Source: Schizochytrium sp. CCTCC M209059 (taxonomy: Eukaryota; Sar; Bigyra; Thraustochytrida; Thraustochytriidae). Taken from it: a stretch of 50,848 nucleotides of DNA. The stretch is from assembly GCA_000818945.1 (NCBI GenBank), contig KN805393.1, forward strand, positions 68,451-119,298, given 5' to 3'. This document shows, piece by piece, positions 37,252-46,185 of this stretch; within the stretch, counting starts at the first letter, position 1; each line of letters starts with the position of its first letter. A program made the position numbers and the translations under genes. Below the pieces are notes generated by a model. The model was given only the letters and a program-made list of their open reading frames with translations, was not told the DNA's origin and made no database searches.

Positions 37252-38540
37252 ATGCCAAATGGAAGCGATGCCGGCGCGGCAGGGCCCGTAGACTTGCGAC
37301 AAACGCTGGTACGTGTTCATGGCGCAACTTGAAAGATGACAAGGCGCTCTTTTCTGTGCGAATGGCAACGCAGCGAGCACCTCTTGCACTAACAGTGAGA
37401 AATGACGTTCTGATGACACATAGGATGCGTGGCTTGAGCGCACGCCCATTGTAACGCGGGCACTCAGCATTTTGACCATTACGTGCTTTTTCTTGGGCAT
37501 CGCAGTGGGAAATCAGGCGATTGCCACCGTGCCGTACGTGAAGAAAATGCGGGGCAATTATTTTCGACATGGTTTACACGCTGACTGACCTCATTGCTGG
37601 AAAACACCGTAGACTTTTTGTACTGGAGAATTTTGAGCTGTACAGGCTCATTATTAGCCCTCTATTTGAGTCGCACCTTCTTGCGTTACTCATTGTCCTA
37701 TTCTGGCTCAATCGTGTGGGCATCAAGCTTGAGAACGAGCTCGGGTCTCGCAGAGTCTTCACCGTCTTTGCACAGGTTTCTGTTTCCATCAACCTGGTCT
37801 TTTGCGCAATAGTCATTACTCTCTCTCAGCTGATTGGCGCAGGATACATGATGACGCTAGGGTGCCAAGGTTTTTTCCCGACCATCGTGTCTCTTCTTGT
37901 CATTCTCCCGCCGCAAGGCCCAATGTCGATTACGTTCATCCCTGTCATGGTGCCTCCCAAATATGCCCCGTATGCCCTCATTGCGCTATCGACGATCCTT
38001 TCCGGTTCGCTTCCTCTCGACTTGCTCTGTGCGCTCGTTGTTGGCATCTTTTTCAAGCGTGTGCTGGCGCGACTTACAGGTTTGGGTGAAGGCGAGAGCA
38101 GCGATGGGGGCGCAGGGGTGCTTCCATTTTTTTTTCGCCCGTCAAATCGCTCGCTTGGCGGAACACACCGAGCTAATGACGCACCACGGTCTGTTGGCTG
38201 GCCGTTGTCGCCCTCGTCTGCGGGGACCTCTGGGAACTCACCCGTCCAGCCTTCACGAGAGCTTTTGCGAGACGCAGCCCAAGCACGCCTTTCGGCGTTC
38301 GAGGCGCGCGCCGGTAAGGCGTCGCCTTCGCGGGTACCGGGCACGACGCCAGGCAGCTTCATCACAACCTCTGCGGGAGCGCGCGCAAATCGTACTTCAT
38401 CACTTCCGGCACGAGCATACCCGACGGCAGCGATGCCCCCGACTACGGCCGCCTCAGGAGTAGAGCCGACGCCGGCAACTACAACAAGCGATGGAGAGCC
38501 CTCGACCGCTCGTATGGTGCCAAAGGAGTCGACAGCCTGA
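37252..38540 (+). CDS. UBAC2: UBAC2-like rhomboid pseudoprotease (three exons)
   Basis: Proposed join of 37252-37308, 37424-37533 and 37613-38540, giving 364 residues. The third exon alone reads as a truncated rhomboid-like protein. Adding two small exons restores an N-terminus (MPNGSDAGAAGPVDLRQTL, then WLERTPIVTRALSILT) with the first transmembrane helix (about 28-49), and PLFVLENFELYRLIISPLF at the second junction fits the UBAC2 family pattern. Further hydrophobic helices follow to about residue 205. No Gly-Ser/His protease dyad is seen, so it is likely a non-catalytic ER protein; UBAC2 works in ER-associated degradation. The C-terminal 150 residues are disordered and no UBA domain is visible. 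A T9 run at about 38127-38135 and an alternative frame near the end leave the C-terminus uncertain. Confidence 0.75.
37309..37423 (+). other. Intron 1 of the UBAC2-like gene, 115 nt
   Basis: GTACGT donor, CACATAG acceptor, and a CTAAC branch-point-like word at 37389-37393. Phase 0. Confidence 0.75.
37534..37612 (+). other. Intron 2 of the UBAC2-like gene, 79 nt
   Basis: GTACGT donor, CCGTAG acceptor, and CTGAC words about 25-30 nt before the acceptor. Phase 2. It moves the frame correctly from exon 2 to exon 3. Confidence 0.8.
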
Positions 38541-38926
38541 TGTAGATTTCTTTTCTTTTCTTTGTCCTCTTTAGGAAAAGCTAGGAAATCGAAGCAACGC
38601 CGATTCCTTTGTGCTCACTCGTCCAACCACACACCGAGGTCATACATTGCTCGTAGGCGTCGGAAACCTGACTACAACAATCATTGCACTTGTTTTATTT
38701 CTTTTTTTAGGATAGCTTCAGATCTTTTCGCAGACACCTTCCCCATCCCCCTCTGGACCGTTCCTGTTACATAACCTCTAAGAGAAGGAGAGCCGGCCAA
38801 TTTGTAAGGGAATAATGAAGGCGGTTTATCTGGTCCAGAACGTTGAGCAATGCCCTGTGTGCAATCAATCAGAGGTGAAAGAAGTGACTCCTTCATCCAT
38901 CGTTTCCCATGGAAATGATTTGATTC
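38541..38926. other. Convergent 3' region
   Basis: About 390 bp between the UBAC2-like and DHHC stop codons. T-rich tracts and no supported gene. Confidence 0.6.
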
Positions 38927-40519
38927 TCAGTCATCCTTTTTCAGGCGCTCGTGCGCCGTATCTCTGTCTGATCGGTGGAGGTCACGTAATGGAATAGGAA
39001 GGAGCCAGAGCGGAGAAAATCCTTTTCCATGGCACGCATACTTTTGTAGACCGCGGTACAAGCTGAGCTCTTCGTCAACGCCAACCTGCTGCATCGCATC
39101 AATGCCTGGGATACCGGTGGTGACGGCCTCGTATTGCTCGCACGACATGGCCACCACAAAGGCGCAGAAGAAGCCACAAAGAAGCACCGCAAAAATACAG
39201 CCCAGCACACCCCACGGACTTACGGGCGGCTCGCCCGGTCGACGGGGCAACACAGGCTCATGATAGACAACCCTGTAACTGCGATAGATAAAAAGCACAA
39301 TCGAGTACAAAGAGGAGACGAAAACGTAAAAGAGAAAGAGCAAAAAGTATCGTAGGTTGCGCTCCCCAACGCAGCCCGCAATCCATGGACAGTGATGATC
39401 CAGACGTTCGATACAACGCCCACATGTGCGACAGTGGTGAGCACTCGCTGGCTTGAAGATGCGACATGCACTGCAATAACGCACCTTGCGTCGAAACTTC
39501 TCAACAGCCCGCTCGCACTTGTAGGTGATCTCGGCGTCAGAGACTACCGCGCGTGCAGGTAATTCCACCTTTACTTGCTTCGTCGTACCGTCCGGAAGAC
39601 GAACTTCCCGCTCGCCCTGACGGCCGGCCCTATTCTCGGCAATAATGAGATCCCTTCGCGCTTCGAGCCTCTTGCGCATACCCACGCGAACATCCGTGCT
39701 GAGCTCTTCCCATTTCTCCAACCCACTGTCTCGTGGCACGTACCCTGGATCACTCAGCGACGCCATGAGGTGCGAGATCATGGCCATGCCCACTAACAGC
39801 ACATAAGGCCCTAGCACAGCAGGCGATAGATTACGCAAGTAAAAGACAACCATAGCGCTGCAGAATATCAACGTGAACCAGGCGATCGATGAGCAGAGCA
39901 CGCCACAAAGGTCACGTCCGCAGCATCTTGCCTTGGCGCAGCATTCGTCGTCGTCGTCGACGTCATTCTCGCCGCTTTCACTGTCGCCACTGCTGCAGCA
40001 TCCTGGGCATACGCAGCACGGATCACGTCGATGATTGTTCTTCCCATTAGTACTGCTGCCGCTGCTGCAGCAGCATCGAGGACTCCAGAGGCCGAACCAT
40101 GCGGAAGGCACATTGTCTTGCATAGGCTCGGAACCTACGGACGATGCGGCACCAGCAAGAATTGTGGTGTCAGGTACGCGGCCGAGTGCGCTCTCGGAAT
40201 CTTCCGCTCTGTCACCGTCGTGCGAAACATCTAGGATATTTTCACGCGACGCCTCGGACGCAGCCACGTCAGAGGCGACAAGGTCGGCGAGTGTGACTTT
40301 TCCCCTGGTTTGCGGGCTGTACTCGGAGACTTCGTCTTGTCCAAGCTCGACCTGACGCTTGCGCAGCGAGCCCTGCCGCTCCCGCTCCCGCTCCTGCTGC
40401 TCCTCTTTCTGCTGCTGCTGCAGCTGCTGCTGCTGCCGTCGAGGTTGTCCGCCGGGACCGTTTCCGTCACTTGGAGCCTCGTCGCCGGCGGGTCTCGCCG
40501 GCAACATTAGGTTGCCCAT
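38927..40519 (-). CDS. DHHC-type palmitoyltransferase with Cys-rich N-terminus
   Basis: A 530-residue protein S-acyltransferase. The N-terminal ~190 residues are cytosolic: a polyglutamine run (about 28-45), then Ser/Asp-rich sequence, then two Cys clusters (RCCCSSG; CCVCPGCCSSG and CCAKARCCGRDLCG). Four transmembrane helices follow: about 208-232 and 238-258, then two after the zinc domain. The Cys-rich domain reads RYCSACRIFKPASAHHC, RTCGRCIERLDHHCPW, with the DHHC active site at about 374-377 and complete zinc ligands. A TTxE-like segment (AVTTGIP) comes after the fourth helix. The enzyme would move palmitate from CoA to cysteines of target proteins in the Golgi or plasma membrane. I use the ATG at 40519; the codon six bases upstream is GTG. 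Substrates are unknown. Confidence 0.93.
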   Translation of the reverse strand: MGNLMLPARPAGDEAPSDGNGPGGQPRRQQQQLQQQQKEEQQERERERQGSLRKRQVELGQDEVSEYSPQTRGKVTLADLVASDVAASEASRENILDVSHDGDRAEDSESALGRVPDTTILAGAASSVGSEPMQDNVPSAWFGLWSPRCCCSSGSSTNGKNNHRRDPCCVCPGCCSSGDSESGENDVDDDDECCAKARCCGRDLCGVLCSSIAWFTLIFCSAMVVFYLRNLSPAVLGPYVLLVGMAMISHLMASLSDPGYVPRDSGLEKWEELSTDVRVGMRKRLEARRDLIIAENRAGRQGEREVRLPDGTTKQVKVELPARAVVSDAEITYKCERAVEKFRRKVRYCSACRIFKPASAHHCRTCGRCIERLDHHCPWIAGCVGERNLRYFLLFLFYVFVSSLYSIVLFIYRSYRVVYHEPVLPRRPGEPPVSPWGVLGCIFAVLLCGFFCAFVVAMSCEQYEAVTTGIPGIDAMQQVGVDEELSLYRGLQKYACHGKGFSPLWLLPIPLRDLHRSDRDTAHERLKKDD

Positions 40520-41115
40520 GGCCACGATCTCGCCGTACTACTTGAAGGCCAGCGCCGCACGAACCCTGTCTCTCGAGGCCGGCGCAGCGTGGGGAGAGGC
40601 ACGGCGCGCGTGGGCCGTAGCGCCGCGTGCCCTGATCGAGACCTCGGCTGAGATAAGAGCAGGACGATTAGGGGTTTGGTCTTTTTTTTTTTTGGATTGG
40701 TCAAGCAGTTCAAAATCATTCACGGCGATACTCTGCAGCAGCGCAAACTCAATCGTCGGGACTAGAATGTCCTTGATGTGCTTGGCTGCTTGCATTTTGC
40801 TGTTCACGCTTTCGATGGAACGACTTTGTGACGGTCCTTGCATTTTGATGTGATCTCCTTCAACAAACTTACTTACTCTTAAGTTGCATTAATCCACCAA
40901 CTGCATTAAACTTTCTCAAAGTGATGGAACTGACTCATCTTGATTTGTCGGACGCAAGCTGAGACGCACAACGTGGAGAAGTGTATATTAAATAACAACA
41001 AAGGAAAGAATGATTGATACCATCGAAAGTCGAAGGAATACCTTGGGTCGATTTTGGGCAGCTGAAAACCCATGGCCGACTTCTACGGTCTTAGCCTCAG
41101 GAGTCTTGGCTGCGA
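40520..41115. other. Upstream region of the DHHC gene
   Basis: About 600 bp. GTACTAC lies at 40535, just before the DHHC start. A minus-strand frame 40538-40843 encodes a protein-like phrase (KHIKDILVPTIEFALLQSIAV) but turns into Arg/Ala-rich sequence; I cannot assign it and it may be an orphan exon. Confidence 0.4.
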
Positions 41116-41759
41116 TCATGTCCTCGCTACTTGCTGTCCCCAACGCCGACGGCGCCACAATACTGCAAGAGTGGAGACGACAATCCTCACGACGGCTGCG
41201 TTCGCGCCGAGTCCTATAGCAAGACCTTGCGAATCGTCTGAGGATGTTGCAACGTTGCCCTGTCCTTTATTGGTTCTGGGTTGCGCCAGTTCACTCGGTA
41301 GCACCTGTTCACGCTTCGCTTGTATCGCCTGCTGTTTCATTTCCAAGGTCTTCTCTGCCCACGGCATCAGCGATTGAACGGCTCAGCGTGTCGACAAGAC
41401 CAATGTAATACTCGTTGAGATGCTCAATGTCAAGTGACGCAGGCAGAGTCAATGCATTGTCGAGCGTGCGGGTCTCATCGAGTGGGCAAAGCTTGATGTC
41501 TTGTTCGTTGCCAGTCGTATTTGCGCTGATAATTGTCAGCTCAAGTCTAGGCACGACCAGCGGGACAAATGGAAGGGAAGAAGTAGATTCGGACTTTCGC
41601 TGCTGGAAACAACGACCAACGTCGGTAAGAGCAACAAGCAACAAGAAAGATGATCGCTTGCAACGAAATTTGACTCCAAGACGACGGCACTTGGAAACCA
41701 AAGCCGTCAGCTCGAATCATGCCAAAAGCGATTTTTTTTTCCTCATAATATCTCCCCAT
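41116..41759 (-). CDS. Putative coiled-coil, tail-anchored protein; gene model broken or spliced
   Basis: A minus-strand gene seems present but no single frame covers it. From the ATG at 41759, a 23-codon exon (MGRYYEEKKIAFGMIRADGF) may splice over 41603-41690 (TTTCCAG acceptor, weak GTGCCG donor) to a frame encoding PRLELTIISANTTGNEQDIK and LDIEHLNEYYIGLVDTLS. Near 41360 the protein-like signal shifts to a second frame, with KTLEMKQQAIQAKREQV and then a hydrophobic segment (GLGANAAVVRIVVSTLAVLW) and RRRRW, stopping at 41116. A tail-anchored helical protein is plausible. The shift could be a very short intron, a sequencing error or a real frameshift. I do not recognise the family. Confidence 0.35.
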
Positions 41760-42023
41760 TGTAGCCCTAGGCTTGCATACCGTGAAAAGAAAAAGTTCAG
41801 AAAGCAACAACAAAAATCGATCTCGTACTTAGGTTGATACTTTGCGCAAGGCAAGAAAAGAAACCCGATGAAAAGACTCGTGCATGTAGATAGCTTGCAT
41901 AGCACATACAAAGGACGCTCTTTATGTTCTCAAAGAGCTTGCGTACATCGTGCGGCAAGGTGTGAAGAAAAGTGACTGACGGTGATTGGTGCGCACCTGC
42001 TGTGAAGTAGATGTAGACCCTAC

Positions 42024-43502
42024 TCATGCGGCCTTGGCGCGAGACTTCATGACGTAAAGCGAATCACGCGGGTAGAGCGTGGGCAGGTAGATGATGTCCT
42101 CGCCGCCAGGCTTGCGGATGCGGTCAACGTCGTATCCGTGGACAAGCGTGGCCATGAAAAGAGCGACAGTGTTGCTAGCGTAAAAGCGACCCGGGCACAT
42201 GTGCGGGCCGCCGCCAAAGCAGAGAACTTTCTTGAAGGCAGGGTCAAGCATGTTGTCCGGATCAGGCTCGAAACGGTCAGCGCCCTCAATGTTGGCCTTG
42301 GAGCCCATGATAGAAGCGAAAGCAATGGTGCCCTTTTCAATCTTGTGGTCGCCAAGCTCGGTGTCATGGCGCGCGATATGCGGGACCATGGGCACGGGTG
42401 GGCGGTACTGCAGCTGGTTAATGGCGGCGGCGCGAAGGTAGGGAAGCTTGTTGGCGTTGTAGGCACGGGGAAGAGCCTCGGTGAAATCGACGTCCTTGTC
42501 AAGGACGCGGTCAAGCTCCTCGCGAATCTTGTCGGCGACCTCTGGGTGCTTCTCCATCGAGTGGATGCACCAGCAAAGGGCGGAGGTGGTAGCATCCTGG
42601 GCCGCAAAGCAAAAGTCGAGGCCAGCGTGGGCAATATCTGCCGGGGTGCGGCCGTAACCCTTGATTCCTGCCTTAATGCACGAGTCCGTGATGCGGTCAA
42701 GAACGCAGAGAGGCTCCTCGTTGTTCTTCATGCGTCGGAAGCACTCGTCGGAGATGCGGTGAAGCACCTTCATGATGCGCTGGCTAGCAGCCTTGCCCTT
42801 GCCGAGGTCAGTGAAGGGAAGATCAACGGGGGCCGCGATGAAGCCGTTCGTAACAGCGATGAGATCGTCAGCGATCCACTCTGCCTCGCCCTTTTGCAGG
42901 TAGCCTCCGAGGAAGACCTTGAGCGACAGGTGGGCGTTCATGAGGCGGATGTCGTAGCGAACGTCGTTTTCGGCCTGCTCAGCGGGCGAGCGAGCGGCGA
43001 TCTTGCGAAGCATGTTCGAGCAGCTATTGACGGCAGTGTAGGCGGCGGCATGCAGAACTTCGGCCTTTTTGAGGTTGGGCACCATGGCACGGCGCCAGCG
43101 AACGAGGTCCTCGCGAGACATGTACACGAGGTTGTCTTCGCCGAGCAGCTTGGGCGAGTTCGGGTGCACAAAAAGAGTAAAGTTTTCCTGGTCGTCAAAA
43201 ATCTGCTTGGCGAACTTGGGGTTCGTCACGAAGATGGCAGCATGCGTGAGGATTTTAAAGGCCGAGATGCCGTTCGGGGCAAGGGCGATAAGGTTATCCC
43301 AGAATTTAGTGGGGTCAGCCACGATGGTGGGGAAGTCTCCGAGAAAGGGGAGCGAGAACCACCTTGCCCGTGCCTTCATCTTCATGCGCTTAAAGTGGTA
43401 GCGGATCATGTCGAGGGCCATCAAAAGGATGATCACGACGGCGACCTTGCGAAAGGTCGAGCGCGCCGGCGAGACGGCGGCGGCGGTGGATGCGGCGGCC
43501 AT
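42024..43502 (-). CDS. Cytochrome P450, CYP710/CYP61-like sterol C22-desaturase family, ExxR motif missing
   Basis: A 492-residue P450 with an N-terminal membrane anchor (VAVVIILLMALDMIRYHF, about 20-37). The I-helix reads FAAQDATTSALCW (about 297-309), the heme loop FGGGPHMCPGRF (Cys about 435), and the meander region is normal. Wording around YRPPVPMVPHIA, the FAAQDAS/T-type I-helix and the IIYLPTLYPRDSLYV end place it near sterol C22-desaturases (plant CYP710, fungal CYP61/Erg5), which add the side-chain double bond of stigmasterol or ergosterol in the ER. The K-helix ExxR, nearly universal in P450s, reads NxxQ (NQLQYRPP; DNA 42410-42421). The ATG at 43502 has a good start context (AAAATGG). 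Whether it is active is open. Confidence 0.88.
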   Translation of the reverse strand: MAAASTAAAVSPARSTFRKVAVVIILLMALDMIRYHFKRMKMKARARWFSLPFLGDFPTIVADPTKFWDNLIALAPNGISAFKILTHAAIFVTNPKFAKQIFDDQENFTLFVHPNSPKLLGEDNLVYMSREDLVRWRRAMVPNLKKAEVLHAAAYTAVNSCSNMLRKIAARSPAEQAENDVRYDIRLMNAHLSLKVFLGGYLQKGEAEWIADDLIAVTNGFIAAPVDLPFTDLGKGKAASQRIMKVLHRISDECFRRMKNNEEPLCVLDRITDSCIKAGIKGYGRTPADIAHAGLDFCFAAQDATTSALCWCIHSMEKHPEVADKIREELDRVLDKDVDFTEALPRAYNANKLPYLRAAAINQLQYRPPVPMVPHIARHDTELGDHKIEKGTIAFASIMGSKANIEGADRFEPDPDNMLDPAFKKVLCFGGGPHMCPGRFYASNTVALFMATLVHGYDVDRIRKPGGEDIIYLPTLYPRDSLYVMKSRAKAA

Positions 43503-44352
43503 TTTCACCAAAGTACAAGAGTGTCGCGTCGCGTTGGGTCCCTCGACGTATCTATTTGGAGTTTGCAGCCACTTGGCTAGTTAGCTAGCGAGTTCTGTGC
43601 GAGTAAGCACAATAGTAAAAAACAGTCCATCACATCACATCACATTGGGGTGTGCGTGCGCGCATGCGTGGGGTGCGGGAGCGTCAGAGCGTCAGTCAGT
43701 CATCATGCATGTCTAGATCCTTTTCGAGCGAGTAAGTCCACGCGAACTGCCACTTGTGCAGCCTCCCTTGCCCTGGCCTTGCCTAGCCCAGCCCAGCCCG
43801 GCGAGCGAGCCAGCGAGTAAGCGACGAATGTTGACGGCACATGGCCGCTCGGAATTTCGGCCAAACCATCCGGCGCCTGCGCGTCACCCGCTCGCTCGCT
43901 CGCTTGCCCGCTCCTCGAACGCGACGCTCTTTTCGCGTAGTCTCACCCAGATCCCTCAACGTAGGCGCCGGCTTTGCCGCGAGCGAGCGACCGCGCAATC
44001 GTGCTCGCACGCGTGCGGCCAGCATCAACGGCCCCCGCTCGCTCGCTCCGCGTCGTCTCCTCTCCTCCCCCTCCCCGCTTTCACCCATTCGACGGTTCGG
44101 GCGGCCCGCATCCGCATCCGCTCCGGCCGTGCCCGGCCCCGCGCCCGGCGGCGCGCCGCGGGCGGTGTCCAGCACGTACCTGCGCTGCGCGTCCGTGTGC
44201 GCGTCCTCGTGCGCGTCCTCCTCGAGCTCGCTCGCCTCGCGCGGCCTCTTCCCGGCGAAAGCGGCGCAGCTGGTCTTCGGGGTTTGGATTCGAACTCGAG
44301 CGAGGCCGGCGAAGCCGCGCTGGCCCGCGGCCCGCGTCACTTTCGCCGGGGC

Positions 44353-44567
44353 CATTCTGCACTTGCGGCGCGGCCATTTTGCACTTGTATTCCCGACTTG
44401 CAGCGCGTCTTCGCAGCCGGCTGGTCTCGCTCGAGCTGAAGCCGCGCCGAACCCGCGCCTAGCCGCGCCCTACGGGGCCCTACCGCCGCCCCCGGAGTCA
44501 GCGCCGCCGCGAGAGATCCACTTGCGCCGCGCGAAGTTTCACTTGCGCGCGCCGAGACGCACTTGTG
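44353..44567. promoter_or_regulatory. Second cluster of CACTTG (E-box-like) words
   Basis: CATTCTGCACTTGCGGCG (44353), CATTTTGCACTTGTATTC (44375), CCGACTTGCAGCG (44393), TCCACTTGCGCCGC (44517), GTTTCACTTGCGCGC (44536) and ACGCACTTGTGGCC (44557). All have the same orientation. They lie 0.85-1.07 kb upstream of the P450 start. Confidence 0.55.
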
Positions 44568-45708
44568 GCCGCGCCGTCGCCGGCGTCGCCGTCATCGCCG
44601 GCGCTGTGGTGGTGGTTAGGCCCGCATCCGTACGACAGCGCAGACCAGACCCGCCCAGACAACTTGAAGACGCCAACCCGCGGGCCCGGGCCCGGCCCCG
44701 CCGCGGTGCTCGCTGCCCGCCGCGGCCGGCGCCAGCGCGGAGCGCGCCTGCCTCTGCCTGGGCGGGTCCCGACGCGCGCGCGCGCGCGCGGGGCGACGGC
44801 GAGAGGCCGCTCGCTCGCTATCTTCGTCACCTTCTTGTTCTTCGTCTTCGTCTTCGTCTCCATCTGGGCCAGGCGAGGCCGGCCTTCCAGCGCCTCGCTC
44901 GCGACCACCGTCGTCGGGACGGCCGTGCTCAGCGTCGTGCAGCAGCCGCTGCCCCGGCACGAGGCGGAGGAGACGGCGGGGACGACGGCCGCAGGAGGAC
45001 AGCGCGACCACGTCCAAGACCCGCGACATCGTCGATGCAATGTGATGCGATGCGATGCGATGCGAGCGCCCGATGGCCACGCCCGAGCCCGAGCCCGAGC
45101 TCGACTACGCCAAGCACGCTAGCTCGCATCGCAGCCCAGGCCGCCGTAGCGAGACGCCTCCGGCCAGAGCGTGCCGGGCTGGCCTCGCCTCCGCGGCTGG
45201 CCTCGCCTCCGCGGCGGGATCCACATGCGACAGACTGTCGCGCCTCATTGCATTGCAGGGCGTCGTCGCAGTGTGCGCTGCAGGAAGACGCTGCCGGTGC
45301 GTGTGAAGATGAGGCGAAGACGAGGAAGGAGATGCAGCTCGAGATGGAGCTCGAGATGGCGACCTCCATAGGCTCTGCTGCTGCTGCTTCACGCTGATTG
45401 ACTGTGATGACTGTGACTCGCCATCCTTCCTGAGCTGAGCGCCTGCGCCGCGTGCGTCCCGTCCCGCCGGTCACGGGCATCCTCCCGCCGAAGCGAGCGA
45501 GGCCTGGCCGGACATCGGGCGGGCTGCCCCGACGGCGGCCTGGCGGGGATGATCGCGGCGTGGCGTCCGTGGTCAGTGCGTAGTGCCGGGGTGAACGAGG
45601 TCATGCATGCATGCGCGGGGAATTCGCGGCAAGCGCAACTGACTCACACTCTCACGCACTCACCGGGACGAGGTCGTTTCGGGGCAGGCGGAGGGCGGGA
45701 TTAGGCTG

Positions 45709-45729
45709 GGCAAGGCAAGGCAAGGCAAG
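45709..45729. repeat. GGCAA pentanucleotide repeat
   Basis: About four GGCAA units in a purine-rich stretch. Confidence 0.75.
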
Positions 45730-46125
45730 ATACGGCAGGGGCAAAGGCAGAGGGGCAAAGGGGCGATACTCGAGGCGAGCAAATGTCGATTGCAGCGAGC
45801 GAGCGAGCGAGCAAGTCAGCTGAGCTAGCCAGCCGGTCAGTCAGCCTGCCAGCGTTATCAGCGAGCGAGCGAGCTGACCAAACAAACCTACCATGGCTAT
45901 TGGCTTGTGTTCGTTCAGCCGCCAACCCATGGACTATTCTGCAAGACGATTTTCTACTCACGGTCTGACTCATGAGTCTCACTGAGAATAATAAGAGGTG
46001 GAAGAGCAAAATGGTTTATGGGAGAGAAAAACAAGCAAAAAGTATTGATCCAGGCGTCACGCCTCGAGAAAAAAGGGAGCGTTACGTTTCGGCCGCGGAA
46101 ACAAGAGGGAGCCGCCGCGCTCCTT

Positions 46126-46155
46126 CTACCTACCTACCTGCCTACCTACCTACCT
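46126..46155. repeat. CTAC tetranucleotide repeat
   Basis: Seven CTAC-type units with one G substitution, in the 3' flank of the phosducin-like gene. Confidence 0.85.
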
Positions 46156-46185
46156 ATGCGCCGTCCCACCAATCTTCCTCCCAGC

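Larger units (their letters stand above)
43503..46185. other. GC-rich region without a convincing gene, about 2.7 kb
   Basis: The longest gene-free stretch. It contains the P450 promoter, a cluster of CACTTG words at 44353-44567, GAGC/CGCTCG simple repeats, (GGCAA)n at 45709-45729 and (CTAC)n at 46126-46155. Long open frames occur on both strands (for example plus 43841-45397) but are Arg/Ala/Pro-rich, as expected by chance in high-GC DNA. A start at 45072 (MATPEPEPELDYAKHA) and a segment near 45300-45400 (EDEAKTRKEMQLEMELEM) look slightly protein-like but cannot be joined with confidence. Confidence 0.5.

Noticed and set aside
38815..38997. 60-codon plus-strand frame with two CxxC-like cysteines (ECPVCNQ)
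   Set aside because: It overlaps the DHHC stop on the other strand and has no further support.
40538..40843. Minus-strand frame beginning MQGPSQSRSIESVNSKMQ
   Set aside because: The first half looks protein-like, but it decays into Arg/Ala sequence and ends just upstream of the DHHC start; not enough to call a gene.
42138..43580. Plus-strand frame of 480 codons opposite the P450
   Set aside because: Antisense shadow; the minus strand carries the I-helix and heme-loop motifs.
43841..45397. Long plus-strand frame of about 518 codons
   Set aside because: Arg/Ala/Pro-rich throughout with no domain, in DNA where all frames are long because of GC content; the opposite strand is equally open.
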